A stretch of 64,000 nucleotides of DNA from Leucobacter chinensis (GTDB lineage: Bacteria > Actinomycetota > Actinomycetes > Actinomycetales > Microbacteriaceae): positions 1 through 64,000 of the forward strand of contig NZ_JAHQZR010000007.1 of the NCBI RefSeq assembly GCF_019049105.1. Reading direction: 5' to 3'. The position numbers and the translations under genes were made by a program. This document shows positions 10,195 to 19,918 of this stretch, piece by piece. Numbering within the stretch: position 1 is the stretch's first letter; every line of letters begins with the position of its first letter. The notes beneath the pieces were generated by a model, which worked only from the letters and a program-made list of their open reading frames with translations, was not told where the DNA came from and did not search any database.

Positions 10195-11043
10195 ATGGCG
10201 CAGGCAAAGCTCGGACCAACAGGCCGTCCGGAGCAGCTGTTTGCACCCCCGCCAAAGCTTTCGTCGCACGGCCCGGCGCGCATCATCGCGATGTGCAACC
10301 AGAAGGGCGGGGTGGGCAAAACCACGACGACCATCAACGTCGGGGCGGCCCTCGCTCGCTACGGGAGGCGCGTGCTCGCGGTCGACTTCGATCCGCAGGG
10401 TGCGCTCTCGGCAGGCCTCGGGGTGCCCGCGCACGACGTGCCGACCATCTACGAACTCATGCTCGGCAAGATCGATGACCCGCACGAGGTCATCCAGGCG
10501 ACCGAGACGCCAAACCTCGACGTGATTCCCGCGAACATCGACCTCTCGGCGGCCGAGGTGCACCTCGTCACAGAGGTCGCGCGCGAACAGATTCTCGCGA
10601 GCGTTCTGCGCAAGGTCTCTGACGAGTACGACGTCATTCTCATTGACTGCCAGCCCTCGCTCGGGCTGCTCACCGTAAACGCGCTCACCGCGAGTCACGG
10701 CGTGCTCATTCCGCTGGCCTCAGAGTTCTTCGCCCTGCGCGGCGTCGCGCTGCTCATCGAGACGATCGACAAGGTCAAGAGCCGCCTCAACCCGCAGCTC
10801 ACCCTCGATGGCATCGTGACCACGATGTACGACTCGCGCACCCTGCACTCGCGCGAGGTACTCGAACGAGTGGTTGACACCTTCGGCGATTCGGTGTTTG
10901 ACACCGTCATTCGTCGCACCGTGAAGGTGCCCGACGCATCGGTTGCCGCCCAGCCCGTGCTCGACTACGCACCCGAGAACCCGGCAGCAGAAGCCCACCT
11001 TACGCTCGCACGCGAGATGGTGCATCGCGGCCTCGTCGCGTAG
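10195..11043 (+). CDS. ParA family ATPase next to scpAB
   Basis: 282 residues from ATG 10195. AGGA (10182-10185) lies 9 nt upstream of it but directly touches the alternative ATG 10186, so 10195 is preferred. Deviant Walker A is CNQKGGVGKTTTTINVGAAL (about 36-55), Walker A' is VDFDPQGALSAGLGVP and Walker B is DVILIDCQPSLGLLTVNAL. This ParA/Soj-like protein is encoded with scpA/scpB in most actinobacteria and lacks a ParB partner here, so a role linked to condensin loading or segregation is inferred. Confidence 0.92.
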   Translation: MAQAKLGPTGRPEQLFAPPPKLSSHGPARIIAMCNQKGGVGKTTTTINVGAALARYGRRVLAVDFDPQGALSAGLGVPAHDVPTIYELMLGKIDDPHEVIQATETPNLDVIPANIDLSAAEVHLVTEVAREQILASVLRKVSDEYDVILIDCQPSLGLLTVNALTASHGVLIPLASEFFALRGVALLIETIDKVKSRLNPQLTLDGIVTTMYDSRTLHSREVLERVVDTFGDSVFDTVIRRTVKVPDASVAAQPVLDYAPENPAAEAHLTLAREMVHRGLVA

Positions 11044-11052
11044 GGAGAAGCC

Positions 11053-11856
11053 ATGACCGAGGCTGCGCCAACGGCCCCGTTCACGGTGTCGCTCGACGTT
11101 TTCGACGGCCCCTTCGACCTGCTGCTCAGCCTCATCACGAAGCACGAGCTCGACATCACCGAGGTGTCGCTGTCGCTCGTGACCGACGAATTCATCGCCT
11201 ACCTCGCCGAGAGTGAGCGCAGGGGCGACTACGACCTCGACCAGGCCTCGGAATTTCTCGTCGTCGCGGCGACACTGCTCGACCTGAAGATCGCGTCGCT
11301 CTTGCCGCAGGGCGAGGTAATCGACGAAGAGGGCGTCGCGCTGCTTGAAGCGAGAGACCTGCTCTTTGCGCGGCTGCTGCAGTACCGCGCCTTCAAACTC
11401 GCGAGCTCGTGGTTCGGGAAGCGGATCGAGGCCGAGGCATCGCGCCACGCGCGGCAGGTGCCCGTCGACCAGAAATACCGCTCACGCGCCCCAGAGATCG
11501 AGTGGACGGTCACCCTCGAAGACTTCGCGGCCATTGGGCTGCTCGCCCTCACCCCGAGGGAACTGCCCGTGCTCGGGCTTGACCACCTGCACGCGCCGCT
11601 CGTGTCGATTCGCGAGCAGGCAGCGATCGTCGTGTCGATGCTGCGCTCGCAGGGCAGCGTGACCTTTCGCGAAATGATCACCGGGGTGACCGAGCGGGGC
11701 GTCATCGTTGCACGCTTTCTCGCGATCCTTGAGCTATACCGTACCGCCGCTGTCGGCTTCGACCAGGCCGAGCCGCTCGGCGAATTGCACGTACGATGGA
11801 CGAGCGAGCAGTGGTCAGACGACGCGCTCGCGATGCTAGGAACCGACTATGACTGA
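11053..11856 (+). CDS. scpA: segregation and condensation protein A
   Basis: 267 residues, a kleisin that bridges the SMC heads. N-terminal family signature FTVSLDVFDGPFDLLLSLITKHELDITEVSLSLVT-type sequence is present (residues 9-42), followed by FLVVAATLLDLKIASLLP and a C-terminal winged-helix region (VTFREMITGVTERGVIVARFLAILELYR) that contacts SMC. GGGAGA lies 6-7 nt before the ATG. The 3' end overlaps scpB by 8 nt. Confidence 0.95.
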   Translation: MTEAAPTAPFTVSLDVFDGPFDLLLSLITKHELDITEVSLSLVTDEFIAYLAESERRGDYDLDQASEFLVVAATLLDLKIASLLPQGEVIDEEGVALLEARDLLFARLLQYRAFKLASSWFGKRIEAEASRHARQVPVDQKYRSRAPEIEWTVTLEDFAAIGLLALTPRELPVLGLDHLHAPLVSIREQAAIVVSMLRSQGSVTFREMITGVTERGVIVARFLAILELYRTAAVGFDQAEPLGELHVRWTSEQWSDDALAMLGTDYD

Positions 11857-12418
11857 TGAAGAGACCCGCCTCACGATGCAGCGCCTTGAAGCGCTGCTCA
11901 TCGTGACCGAAGAACCCGTGAGCCTCATGGGGCTCGCCACGACGCTCGGCCTACCAGTCGCAAAGGTTCGCGCGGCGGTCGAGACCCTCACCGCCGACTA
12001 TAACGGCGAGTTCGAGGGGCCAGAGCGTGGCTTTGAGCTGCGAGAGACAGCCGGCGGCTACCGCCTGTACGTGCGCGAAACCTTCGACGACCTCGTGACC
12101 GACTTCGTGCACCGGGAGTCGCCGGCGAAACTCTCGCAGGCGGCGCTCGAAACCCTCGCCGTGATCGCGTATCGGCAGCCGATCTCGCGGGGTGCGATTG
12201 CTTCGATCCGCGCGGTCAATGTCGACTCGGTCGTGCGCACGCTCGCAAACCGCGGGCTCATCACCGAGGCCGGCAGCGACCCCGAAACCGGAGCCGTGCT
12301 GTGGGGCACCACCGACATGCTGCTCGAGCACCTTGGGGTGCAGAGCCTCAGCGAGCTGCCGCCCATTGCGCCGCTGCTTGACGACGGAAACAACGACTTT
12401 GACGAGGCGGTACTGTGA
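11849..12418 (+). CDS. scpB: segregation and condensation protein B
   Basis: 189 residues with two winged-helix domains. Visible family features are RLEALLIVTEEPVSLMGLATTLGLP near the N-terminus and the second winged-helix signature LSQAALETLAVIAYRQPISRGAIASIRAVNVDSVVRTL-like stretch (residues about 93-130). ScpB dimers bind ScpA and help load condensin. It starts inside the scpA end and its TGA overlaps the rluB GTG. Confidence 0.95.
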   Translation: MTDEETRLTMQRLEALLIVTEEPVSLMGLATTLGLPVAKVRAAVETLTADYNGEFEGPERGFELRETAGGYRLYVRETFDDLVTDFVHRESPAKLSQAALETLAVIAYRQPISRGAIASIRAVNVDSVVRTLANRGLITEAGSDPETGAVLWGTTDMLLEHLGVQSLSELPPIAPLLDDGNNDFDEAVL

Positions 12419-13407
12419 ACAAGAAACACGAACGTGACATCGTTGATGTCGAGATCACCTGGAATCCCGGCAGCGGGTGGGGCGAGAGCGACGGCGAAAA
12501 GCCCACGGGGGAGCGCTTGCAGAAGGCGCTCGCCGCCGCTGGCGTTGCCTCTCGGCGGGCCTGCGAGGTGCTCATTGGTCGCGGGCGCGTTGAGGTGAAC
12601 GGTGAGACGGTCTTTGAACTCGGCACCCGTATCGACCCCGAGACCGATGAGGTGCGCGTCGACGGCGTCGTGGTGCAGCTCGATCAGACGAAGCGGTACT
12701 TCGTGCTCAATAAACCCCGCGGAGTCGTCTCGACCATGGCCGATGAGCACGGGCGGCGCGACCTGACCGAGTTCACCGACCAGATTACCGAGCGCATCTA
12801 CAACGTGGGCCGGCTCGACACCGACACCTCGGGCCTACTCATTCTCACGAACGATGGGGAGCTTGCCAACGAGCTCGCCCACCCGAAGTACGAGGTGCAA
12901 AAAACGTACGTCGCAAAGGTCAAGGGCTCAGTGACGCCCGCGACGCTGCAACGCCTCAAAGACGGGATCGTGCTCGACGACGGGCCCATCAGCGTTGACT
13001 CGGCCAAGATCCTCACAGCGGGTCGCAGCGCCTCGCACTCGCTTGTCGAGGTCACCCTGCACTCGGGCAAAAACCGCATTGTGCGTCGCATGTTCGACCA
13101 CGTGGGACATCCCGTGGTTGAGCTCGTGCGCCGCCAATTCGGCCCGCTGCACCTCGGGTCGCTCGGAATCGGAGAGATGCGTGAGCTCTCGGCCGCCGAG
13201 CGCGGGGCACTGCTCACCGCTGGCGGCGGAGAACCGCAGAGCGGCAAAGCTCGCGTGACCGCAGGACGGCCGGGAGACGGGCGCGGTGCAAAGGGCATGC
13301 GCGGAATCGCAGCGCCGCACCAGCGTACGGTACCCTCAAAACAGCAGAAACCGAACGCCCGCAAGGCGAATCGCAACCAACCGAACAAGAAGGGGAAGAA
13401 AGCGTGA
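12415..13407 (+). CDS. rluB: 23S rRNA pseudouridine synthase, RsuA/RluB type
   Basis: 330 residues. N-terminal S4 domain (GERLQKALAAAGVASRRACEVLIGRGRVEVNG, about 30-62), then the RsuA-family catalytic region with RLDTDTSGLLILTNDGELAN carrying the catalytic Asp (VGRLDTD) and the closing motif GKNRIVRRMFDHVGHPVVELVRRQFGPL. A basic low-complexity tail (about 270-330, ending NRNQPNKKGKKA) is probably an RNA-binding extension. A 4-nt GTGA overlap with scpB and with the next gene supports one operon. Confidence 0.93.
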   Translation: MNKKHERDIVDVEITWNPGSGWGESDGEKPTGERLQKALAAAGVASRRACEVLIGRGRVEVNGETVFELGTRIDPETDEVRVDGVVVQLDQTKRYFVLNKPRGVVSTMADEHGRRDLTEFTDQITERIYNVGRLDTDTSGLLILTNDGELANELAHPKYEVQKTYVAKVKGSVTPATLQRLKDGIVLDDGPISVDSAKILTAGRSASHSLVEVTLHSGKNRIVRRMFDHVGHPVVELVRRQFGPLHLGSLGIGEMRELSAAERGALLTAGGGEPQSGKARVTAGRPGDGRGAKGMRGIAAPHQRTVPSKQQKPNARKANRNQPNKKGKKA

Positions 13408-14498
13408 GCGAACCCCAGGTCGCAAACCGCGTTCAAGGCCCCGTGCACATCATCGGCACCGGGTTGCTTGGCGCGAGCATAGGGCTTGCCCTCTCAGAAC
13501 GCTCGATCGAGGTCACCCTCGAAGACGCCTCGCCGACGGCCGTGGCACTCGCCGCCGATTACGGGGCAGGTAGGCCGCGCGCCGAGGGCGACGCCGAGCC
13601 GGCACTCGTGATCGTTGCGACCCCGCCAGACGTGACCGCCGACGTGGTGCAGTACGCGCTCGAACGCTTTACCGGAGCGGTCGTCACCGACGTCGCGAGC
13701 GTGAAATACGCCCCCTATGCCGAGCTGCGTCGTCGTGGGGTCGACCTCACGCACTACATCGGCTCGCACCCCATGGCAGGGCGGGAACGCGGTGGGGCGG
13801 TCATGGCGCGCACCGACCTCTTTGTCGCGCGCCCCTGGGTTATTTGCCGCGACCATGAAACGCCTGCCGCCGCGCTCTCGCTCGTCGAGTCACTCGCGCT
13901 CGAGGTTGGGGCAACCCCCATCGAAATGACCCCTGAAGAGCACGACGCATCGGTTGGGCTCGTCTCGCACCTGCCGCAGGTCGTTGCTTCGATGCTCGCC
14001 GCACGCCTCGTCGAGGCGCCCGAGCACGCCGTCGGGCTTGCAGGACAGGGACTCAGAGACTCGACGCGCATCGCATCGAGCGATCCCGAGCTCTGGGTGC
14101 AGATTCTCGGTGCCAATAGCGCGTCGATCGTGGGGCTGCTCGAGGCGTTCCAGGACGACCTCGCGACCTTCGTGCAGGCGCTTCGTGACGCTGACGAGCC
14201 CGGTGCAAAACGCACGATCGCGAACCTCATGGCCTCCGGCAATCGAGGCGTGCAGCGCATACCCGGCAAACACGGCTCATCGGCGCGTTTCACGACCCTC
14301 ACGGCGCTCATTGACGATAGCCCTGGCCAACTTGCGATGTTGCTCACTGATCTTGGTGATTTGGGCATTAACATGGAAGACCTACAGCTTGAGCACTCGC
14401 CCGGAGCCCAGATTGGCTTCGCCCAGATCGGCGTGATGCCAGAGGTCGCACCGCAGGCGGTCATCGACCTGACCGAACGAGGATGGAGAATTCTGTGA
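13404..14498 (+). CDS. tyrA: prephenate dehydrogenase with ACT domain
   Basis: 364 residues. NAD-binding motif VHIIGTGLLGASIGLALSE (about 12-30), the prephenate-site motif IGSHPMAGRERGG (about 117-129), the helical dimerization region, and a C-terminal ACT-type domain (TALIDDSPGQLAMLLTDLGDLGINMEDL, about 300-328) expected to sense tyrosine. It converts prephenate to 4-hydroxyphenylpyruvate in tyrosine synthesis. Placement between rluB and cmk is common in actinobacteria. The stop overlaps the cmk start. Confidence 0.93.
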   Translation: MSEPQVANRVQGPVHIIGTGLLGASIGLALSERSIEVTLEDASPTAVALAADYGAGRPRAEGDAEPALVIVATPPDVTADVVQYALERFTGAVVTDVASVKYAPYAELRRRGVDLTHYIGSHPMAGRERGGAVMARTDLFVARPWVICRDHETPAAALSLVESLALEVGATPIEMTPEEHDASVGLVSHLPQVVASMLAARLVEAPEHAVGLAGQGLRDSTRIASSDPELWVQILGANSASIVGLLEAFQDDLATFVQALRDADEPGAKRTIANLMASGNRGVQRIPGKHGSSARFTTLTALIDDSPGQLAMLLTDLGDLGINMEDLQLEHSPGAQIGFAQIGVMPEVAPQAVIDLTERGWRIL

Positions 14499-15190
14499 CG
14501 CAGACACCAGCAACGCACGAGACTGCGCCACTTCTCGTCGCGATCGACGGGCCGGCGGGCAGCGGCAAATCAAGCGTATCGAGGGCCGTCGCCGAGGCAC
14601 TCTCGTACGGTATTCTCGACACCGGCGCCGCCTACCGCGCACTCGCGTGGGCAGCGCTCGAAGAAGACGTGAACCTCGACGACCCGATCGCGGTCGAAGA
14701 GGTGCTCGACGACTGGGGTTTCTCAATTTCGCTCAAGGGAGCCCAGGTTGTCATCGTGTGTGGGGCCGACGCCACGCACGAAATTCGCGATCCCGGAGTG
14801 AGCAAACAGGTGAGCCGCGTGTCACAGCACGCGGGGGTGCGCGAGCGCCTCAACCGCATGTTTCTCAGCATCGTGGCCGAGTCAGGCCTTCCCGGGGTCG
14901 TTATTGAGGGGCGCGACATCACGACCGTGGTGGCCCCTGACGCACCCGTGCGCATTCTCATGACCGCTTCGCCTGAGGTACGTGCCAAACGCCGCACGGG
15001 CGAACTGAGCGGATCATCAGAAGCCGAGGTGCTCGCTGCGATTCTCGAAAGAGACGCAAAAGACCAACTCGTGGTTGATTTCATGAACCCCGCTCCCGGG
15101 GTCACGCTGATTGACACCACCGAGCTCGACTTCGCGCAGTCAGTACAGGCCGTCATCGACGTCGTACGCGCTGCCGAGGCTCGCGCATAA
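14495..15190 (+). CDS. cmk: cytidylate kinase
   Basis: 231 residues from GTG 14495, which has GGAG about 6 nt upstream; ATG 14483 is in frame but sits only a few bases from GAGG. P-loop [23 protein letters not shown] (about 12-34), followed by [15 protein letters not shown] and [34 protein letters not shown], all classic CMP kinase motifs. It phosphorylates CMP and dCMP. The GTGA overlap couples it to tyrA and der follows 28 nt downstream. Confidence 0.96.
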   Translation: MTQTPATHETAPLLVAIDGPAGSGKSSVSRAVAEALSYGILDTGAAYRALAWAALEEDVNLDDPIAVEEVLDDWGFSISLKGAQVVIVCGADATHEIRDPGVSKQVSRVSQHAGVRERLNRMFLSIVAESGLPGVVIEGRDITTVVAPDAPVRILMTASPEVRAKRRTGELSGSSEAEVLAAILERDAKDQLVVDFMNPAPGVTLIDTTELDFAQSVQAVIDVVRAAEARA

Positions 15191-15218
15191 CCGGGCAGCA
15201 TGCCCTGAGAGAAACATC

Positions 15219-16721
15219 ATGAGCCAAGAGTTTTCACACGACGACCTCGAACCAACCGAGGTCTTTGACCCGAACTCGCTCGAGCTGAGCGACGAAGAGG
15301 TCACGCGCGTCATGCGCTCGGGCCTCAAAGGCTTCGAGCTTGAAGACGATGACGAAGCGATTATCGAGGGATCGTTCGACGATATCGAACACTTCGCCCT
15401 CGAAGAGGCCGTGCCCGTCGTCGCGATCGTCGGGCGCCCGAACGTGGGCAAGTCGGCCCTCGTGAACCGTATTCTCGGTCGCCGTGAGGCGGTTGTCGAA
15501 GACGTTCCCGGCGTGACTCGCGACCGCGTGAGCTACCCCGCAGAGTGGGGCGGCAAGCGTTTCACCCTCGTTGACACCGGCGGCTGGGAGCCCGACGCGA
15601 AGGGGCTCGACGCCTCGGTCGCGATGCAGGCAGAGGTTGCCATCGAGCTGTGCGACGTCGTACTCTTCGTCGTCGACTCGCGCGTTGGCGCGACAGCGAC
15701 CGATGAACACGTGGTGCAGCTGCTGCGCCGCACGAAGAAGCCCGTCATGCTCGTTGCCAACAAGGTCGACGACGCGGTGCAGGAGCCCCAGATCGCAGGC
15801 CTGTGGTCGCTCGGTCTCGGCGAGCCGCACCCCGTTTCAGCCCTTCACGGTCGCGGCGTTGCCGACCTGCTCGACCTCACCGTTAAGGCGATGCCCAAGG
15901 AGTCTGCCGTCGCGCAGAACCGCCTCGCTGGCCCGCGCCGCGTCGCGATCATTGGCCGCCCGAACGTGGGCAAGTCGAGCCTGCTCAACAAGGCTGCGGG
16001 TGAGGAGCGCGCCGTCGTGAGCGACGTCGCTGGCACCACCCGCGACCCCGTCGACGAGCAGGTTGAAATCGCCGGCCGCGTATGGACCTTCGTTGACACC
16101 GCCGGTATTCGCCGCCGTGTGCACATGCAGCAGGGCGCCGACTTCTACGCCTCGCTGCGCACCGCGACCGCCCTCGAGAAGGCCGAGGTCGCCATCGTCG
16201 TGCTCGACGTGACGCAGGAACTCAGCGACCAGGACCTCAAGATCATCGACCTCGCACTCGAATCGGGTCGCGCTCTCGTGATCGCCTTCAACAAGTGGGA
16301 TCTGCTCGACGACGAACGCCGCAAGTACCTCGAGCGCGAGATCGAGCAGCGCCTCGACCACGTCGACTGGGCGCCTCGCGTGAACATGTCGGCCCGCACC
16401 GGCCGCCACCTCGAGAAGCTCGTGCCGGCGCTCGACAAGGCGCTCGAGTCGTGGGACAGCCGCATTCCGACGGCGAAGTTCAACGCGTTTCTCGCCGAGC
16501 TCACGCAGGCGAACCCGCACCCGCTGCGCGGCGGCAAGCAGCCCCGCATTCTCTACGGGTCGCAGGTGCAGAGCCAGCCGCCAACGTTCGTGCTCTTCAC
16601 GACTGGCTTCCTCGACCCCGGCTACCGTCGCTACATTCAGCGCCGCCTGCGTGAGACCTACGGTTTCGAGGGCTCGCCGATCATCATGAACATGCGTATT
16701 CGCGAGAAGCGCCAGCGCTAG
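15219..16721 (+). CDS. der: ribosome assembly GTPase Der (EngA)
   Basis: 500 residues from ATG 15219 (GAGAGA upstream). An acidic N-terminal extension (about 1-65) precedes two GTPase domains: G1 [16 protein letters not shown] and G3 DTGGW in the first, [21 protein letters not shown] and NKWD in the second, then the KH-like C-terminal domain ending in [10 protein letters not shown]. Der acts in 50S subunit maturation. It closes the housekeeping operon; a strong hairpin follows 38 nt downstream. Confidence 0.96.
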   Translation: MSQEFSHDDLEPTEVFDPNSLELSDEEVTRVMRSGLKGFELEDDDEAIIEGSFDDIEHFALEEAVPVVAIVGRPNVGKSALVNRILGRREAVVEDVPGVTRDRVSYPAEWGGKRFTLVDTGGWEPDAKGLDASVAMQAEVAIELCDVVLFVVDSRVGATATDEHVVQLLRRTKKPVMLVANKVDDAVQEPQIAGLWSLGLGEPHPVSALHGRGVADLLDLTVKAMPKESAVAQNRLAGPRRVAIIGRPNVGKSSLLNKAAGEERAVVSDVAGTTRDPVDEQVEIAGRVWTFVDTAGIRRRVHMQQGADFYASLRTATALEKAEVAIVVLDVTQELSDQDLKIIDLALESGRALVIAFNKWDLLDDERRKYLEREIEQRLDHVDWAPRVNMSARTGRHLEKLVPALDKALESWDSRIPTAKFNAFLAELTQANPHPLRGGKQPRILYGSQVQSQPPTFVLFTTGFLDPGYRRYIQRRLRETYGFEGSPIIMNMRIREKRQR

Positions 16722-16758
16722 CGTGATCGTGACGCGGTGCTGACTCAGCTCTAACGTA

Positions 16759-16793
16759 CGAATGGCGCCCCGGTGATTCGGGGGCGCCATTCG
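16759..16793 (+). terminator. intrinsic terminator-like hairpin after der
   Basis: A perfect 13-bp stem: CGAATGGCGCCCC (16759-16771) pairs with GGGGCGCCATTCG (16781-16793), loop 9 nt, followed by TGTTTCGGG. The U-run is weak. It lies just after der and before the convergent DUF4190 gene. Confidence 0.7.
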
Positions 16794-16865
16794 TGTTTCG
16801 GGAGGTTTTGGCGGGGTTCGGGAGGTTCTTGCCGGTTGCCGGTTGCAGGCACCGCGCGTGGCGCG

Positions 16866-16919
16866 TGTGCTCGTGCCTCGCCCTGTGCTCGTGCCTCGCC
16901 CTGTGCTCGTGCCTCGCCC
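16866..16919. repeat. tandem repeat, 18 nt x 3
   Basis: Three exact copies of TGTGCTCGTGCCTCGCCC lie end to end (16866-16883, 16884-16901, 16902-16919). They run into the outer arm of the palindromic element that follows. No ORF here has coding support. Confidence 0.9.
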
Positions 16920-17010
16920 CCTGGCCAGTTTTCGTCGCCGAGAGGTCAAAAAGTGTCGAAATCTGCTCGAAAATCGACACTTTTTGACCTCTCGGTGCCT
17001 TGGCCAGGGG
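16918..17010. repeat. palindromic element, family 1 copy A
   Basis: Arms 16939-16959 and 16974-16994 are a perfect 21-bp inverted repeat (core GAGGTCAAAAAGTGTCGA), with a 14-nt loop. A second, outer inverted repeat CCCCTGGCCA (16918-16927) / TGGCCAGGGG (17001-17010) encloses it. It stands between convergent der and the DUF4190 gene, so a bidirectional terminator is plausible (the A5 and T5 in the arms fit). The same arms recur at 20321-20380 and 32731-32786. Confidence 0.85.
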
Positions 17011-17087
17011 CTCGCGAGGTCGGGAACCAGCCCGGGAGGCCGGGAACCCGCGAGGCCAGGGACCCGAGGTGCCCGGACCCCGAGGGC

Positions 17088-17903
17088 CTAGAAATACCAG
17101 GAGTAGCTAGCGAAGTAGCTGATGGTGCCCAGCAAGAAGAAGAGGCCGACGATCAGGGCCCAGAATCCGAGCATCACCGCGTTCAAGACGATGCCCCACA
17201 TGTTGAGCGCGGAATGGTTGGTGCCGCGGCGGCGGCCGAGAATGCCGAAGATGAGGCCGGCGAGTGGCGCGAAGAAGGTGAAGCCCGCGAATACAGAGAC
17301 GATACCGATTACAAAGCTCGTGATCGAGAAAGCGTCACCGGGGGCAGCTGGCGCGTTCGGAGCGGTGTACCCCTGCGCGTATTGGGTGCCGCCCGCAGCC
17401 CCGTACTGAGCACCAGCCCCGTACTGAGCGCCAGCCCCGTAGGCTCCAGTGTCATACGAGCCCTGCTGGGCGTACGGGTTTTGGGCGTACTGCCCCTGCT
17501 GGCCGGTTTGCGGAGCCCCGTGCTGCTGTGGCGCGGCATACTGTGTTGCCTGCGAAGCGACAGCGGCATACTGCGACGAGCCGGCGGAATACTGTGCCCC
17601 ACCGACGCTCGACTGCTCAGCACCCGGTGCGAAGCTCGGTGCTGCATAGGGCTCGGACGAGGGCACCTGGCTCGCAGCCTGCACCTGCGGAATCTGCCCC
17701 GAGGCTGACGACGCAAACTCGGCTGCCCCGTAGTTCACGGTTGGCTGCGCGTCTTGCGCGGCGAACTCCGGGACCTGAACGGTGTCGCCAAGCACGGCAG
17801 TCTCGCCAAGCACGGCGGTGTCGTTTGGCAGCTGAGTCGTTGGCTGTGAGGCCTGCTCGGTGCCGGTGGCCTCTTCGGGCTGGGTGTTCTGTGACTCGTT
17901 CAT
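17088..17903 (-). CDS. DUF4190-type membrane protein with Gln/Tyr-rich N-terminus
   Basis: 271 residues. Residues 1-185 are low-complexity, rich in Gln, Ala, Tyr and Gly, with tandem YGAGAQYGAGAQYGAAGG-like motifs. Residues about 190-271 hold two membrane helices (FSITSFVIGIVSVFAGFTFFAPLAGLIFGILG and the next helix LNAVMLGFWALIVGLFFLLG) with the short RRRG turn typical of DUF4190 proteins. GGAG lies 6 nt before the ATG. The function is unknown; such proteins are common small actinobacterial membrane proteins. It probably has its own promoter, since 133 nt separate it from the next minus-strand gene. Confidence 0.8.
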   Translation of the reverse strand: MNESQNTQPEEATGTEQASQPTTQLPNDTAVLGETAVLGDTVQVPEFAAQDAQPTVNYGAAEFASSASGQIPQVQAASQVPSSEPYAAPSFAPGAEQSSVGGAQYSAGSSQYAAVASQATQYAAPQQHGAPQTGQQGQYAQNPYAQQGSYDTGAYGAGAQYGAGAQYGAAGGTQYAQGYTAPNAPAAPGDAFSITSFVIGIVSVFAGFTFFAPLAGLIFGILGRRRGTNHSALNMWGIVLNAVMLGFWALIVGLFFLLGTISYFASYSWYF

Positions 17904-18036
17904 GAGTGCTCCAATCGCTTAATGGTTCTATTCAACCGCGATCGGAACCCCTTGACATCGCTCTCAGGCACGATCTTTCGCGGCGGTGCATGGTACTCCG
18001 GTACGAAGCGGCGTTCGAACCGGAGGCACCTGGGGG

Positions 18037-18606
18037 CTACTGGTAGCGCGCGACGTTGAGCCCGGCAGCGGTGAGCCGCTCAAGCTCGGCATCGCCTGAG
18101 CCCGACTGCTCGGCGGTGATGAGCGAGAGCAACGCTGGCCATGACCCTGCAAACCCGGGATGTAGCTTGAGATCGGCGACCTTGTCGAGCGCGATCCACT
18201 CGAGTGCCACGCTCTCGGGGTCTGAGATCGTCGGTTCGAAGGCGGTGGTGACGGCGGCGATGACGGTCGTGTAGGTCCAGCCGCCGCGATCCACGATGTG
18301 TGTAAAACGAACGTCAACCGAGTCGTCGGGAACTCCGGCTTCTTCTTGAGCCTCGCGGATCGCGCCCGCAATCGCCGACTCGCCCTTGTTGATCGCGCCA
18401 CCGGGAACAGCCCAGGTGCCGCCGTGATCGCTCCACGCGACGCGGTGTTGCATGAGGATGCCCCGTTCAGGGTCGACCGCGAGCAGGCCGGCGGCACCAA
18501 AGGTGCCCCAATACCGGTTGCCGTCGGCGGCGACCACCCAGGCATCGCCCGGGTCGCGCACGCCGCGCAAGAGCGCCTGGATCTCGAGGTCTTCTTCAGA
18601 CGTCAC
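18037..18606 (-). CDS. NUDIX hydrolase
   Basis: 189 residues with a complete Nudix box, GGAINKGESAIAGAIREAQEEAGV split as GX5E-X7-REUXEEXGU at about residues 69-92, and WAVPGG before it. It hydrolyses a nucleoside diphosphate linked to another moiety; the substrate is unknown. GTG start overlaps the TGA of the DsbA-like gene (GTGA), so it is the last gene of a three-gene minus-strand operon. Confidence 0.9.
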   Translation of the reverse strand: MTSEEDLEIQALLRGVRDPGDAWVVAADGNRYWGTFGAAGLLAVDPERGILMQHRVAWSDHGGTWAVPGGAINKGESAIAGAIREAQEEAGVPDDSVDVRFTHIVDRGGWTYTTVIAAVTTAFEPTISDPESVALEWIALDKVADLKLHPGFAGSWPALLSLITAEQSGSGDAELERLTAAGLNVARYQ

Positions 18607-19241
18607 TGGGTTTCACCCCACGCGGTGTTGAGAGCCTGCGCGAACATCTCTTTCGGCTGCGCACCAGAGAGCGCGTACTTGCCGGCAAACACGAAGAAGG
18701 GAACACCGGTGATGCCCATCTGCTGAGCGGCAACGATATCTGTATCGACCGCATCGGCGAACTCTGCACGCTCGAGCGAGGCACGTGCCTCGGCCTCGTC
18801 GAGACCGACTTCACCCGCGAGACGGGCGAGAGTGTCGACGTCGGCAACGTTGAGGCCCTCGGTGAAGTGGGCCTTGAAGAGACGTAGCATCGTCTCGTGA
18901 CCCTTGCCCTTGCTCGTCGCGAAGTGGCTGAGCTCGTGTGCCTTGCGGGTGTTGACCGCGAGCGAGGTTTCAAAGTTGTACTCGAGACCGTGCTCCTTGC
19001 CGCGGGCCGCCAGGTGCTCGTGCTGGGCCGCGAGCTGCTCTGGGCCGTAGCGCCCCGCAAGCAGCTGCTGCATGTCGACCGGCTCGACCGAGAGCTCGGG
19101 CATGAGTTGGTAGCTGTGATAGGTCACCGTCACCTGGTCGCGGTGCTCGAACTCTTCGAGAGCTTCGGCGAGAACCGAATCACCCAGGTAGCAGAAGGGG
19201 CACATGACATCGCTCCAGATGTCGATGGTCAGGGTGGTCAT
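18603..19241 (-). CDS. DsbA family (FrnE-like) thiol oxidoreductase
   Basis: 212 residues from ATG 19241, which overlaps the stop of the phosphatase gene (ATGA). Thioredoxin fold with active site SDVMCPFCYLG (CPFC at about residues 14-17) and an inserted helical domain, then MGITGVPFFVFAGKYALSGAQP, carrying the cis-Pro loop. There is no signal peptide, so it is a cytoplasmic FrnE/2-hydroxychromene-isomerase-like DsbA protein. The substrate is unknown; a redox or detoxification role is inferred from the family. Confidence 0.9.
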   Translation of the reverse strand: MTTLTIDIWSDVMCPFCYLGDSVLAEALEEFEHRDQVTVTYHSYQLMPELSVEPVDMQQLLAGRYGPEQLAAQHEHLAARGKEHGLEYNFETSLAVNTRKAHELSHFATSKGKGHETMLRLFKAHFTEGLNVADVDTLARLAGEVGLDEAEARASLERAEFADAVDTDIVAAQQMGITGVPFFVFAGKYALSGAQPKEMFAQALNTAWGETQ

Positions 19242-19918
19242 ACGGTGCACACTCCGTCGGTTGAGCAGACTCCGGCGCCCTGATCGCCGAGGGCTACAAA
19301 GCCGGCGAAGGGGGCCGCGGGTTTCTGCGGTGAAAGATCCAGCGCTTCTGACGCCGGCTGGTCGTTGATGAGCGTCGCTTGCCAGTCGCCCTGGGCGTCG
19401 CGCTCGAAAATCGTGAGGCTCGCGTTGAGAATGCCGGGAACATCGCCGTAATCGAGGTCGTGCACGGTCGCGATGAGCCTGCGAATATACGCGCCGTGCG
19501 TGACAGCGAGCACGGGTGAATCGCCGTGACGCTCTTCGAGGAGGTGCAGCGCATCGAGCGCGCGCTTGGCAACCTCTGCGGGTGACTCACCCCGCTCAAA
19601 CTCGCGGGTGGGCCAGCGCTCTTCGAGCTCGGTGACGCTGCACCCCTCGGCCTCGCCGTAGTTCTGCTCGATGAGCAGGTCGAGCGCATCTCCGAGCGAA
19701 ACGCCCATGGCCTGAGCGACGATCTCGGCGGTTTCGCGGGCGCGATCGAGCGGTGAGCTCGTGATGTGGCCCCACTCAGTCTGCGCGACGAGCGGCGCAC
19801 CAGCGGCCTGCCTCGCCTGTTCGCGACCAGTCTCATTCAGCGGAATGTTGGTGTGACCCTGCACCCTCCCGGCCAAATTCCAGTCGGTTTGCCCGTGTCT
19901 CATAAAAGCAATGGTCAT
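19238..19918 (-). CDS. histidine phosphatase family protein
   Basis: 226 residues. N-terminal MTIAFMRHGQTDWNLAGRVQG carries the phosphohistidine RHG motif, followed by DRARETAEIVAQAMG and the second catalytic His in VLAVTHGAYIRRLI. This is the phosphoglycerate-mutase-like phosphatase superfamily; the substrate is unclear. It is the first gene of the minus-strand operon with the DsbA-like and NUDIX genes. Confidence 0.9.
   Translation of the reverse strand: MTIAFMRHGQTDWNLAGRVQGHTNIPLNETGREQARQAAGAPLVAQTEWGHITSSPLDRARETAEIVAQAMGVSLGDALDLLIEQNYGEAEGCSVTELEERWPTREFERGESPAEVAKRALDALHLLEERHGDSPVLAVTHGAYIRRLIATVHDLDYGDVPGILNASLTIFERDAQGDWQATLINDQPASEALDLSPQKPAAPFAGFVALGDQGAGVCSTDGVCTV

Noticed and set aside
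16773-17708. Open frames over the palindrome and tandem repeats after der, and opposite the DUF4190 gene
   Set aside because: They consist of translated tandem repeats (CARASPCARASP) and the reverse of a well-supported gene; no family signal.
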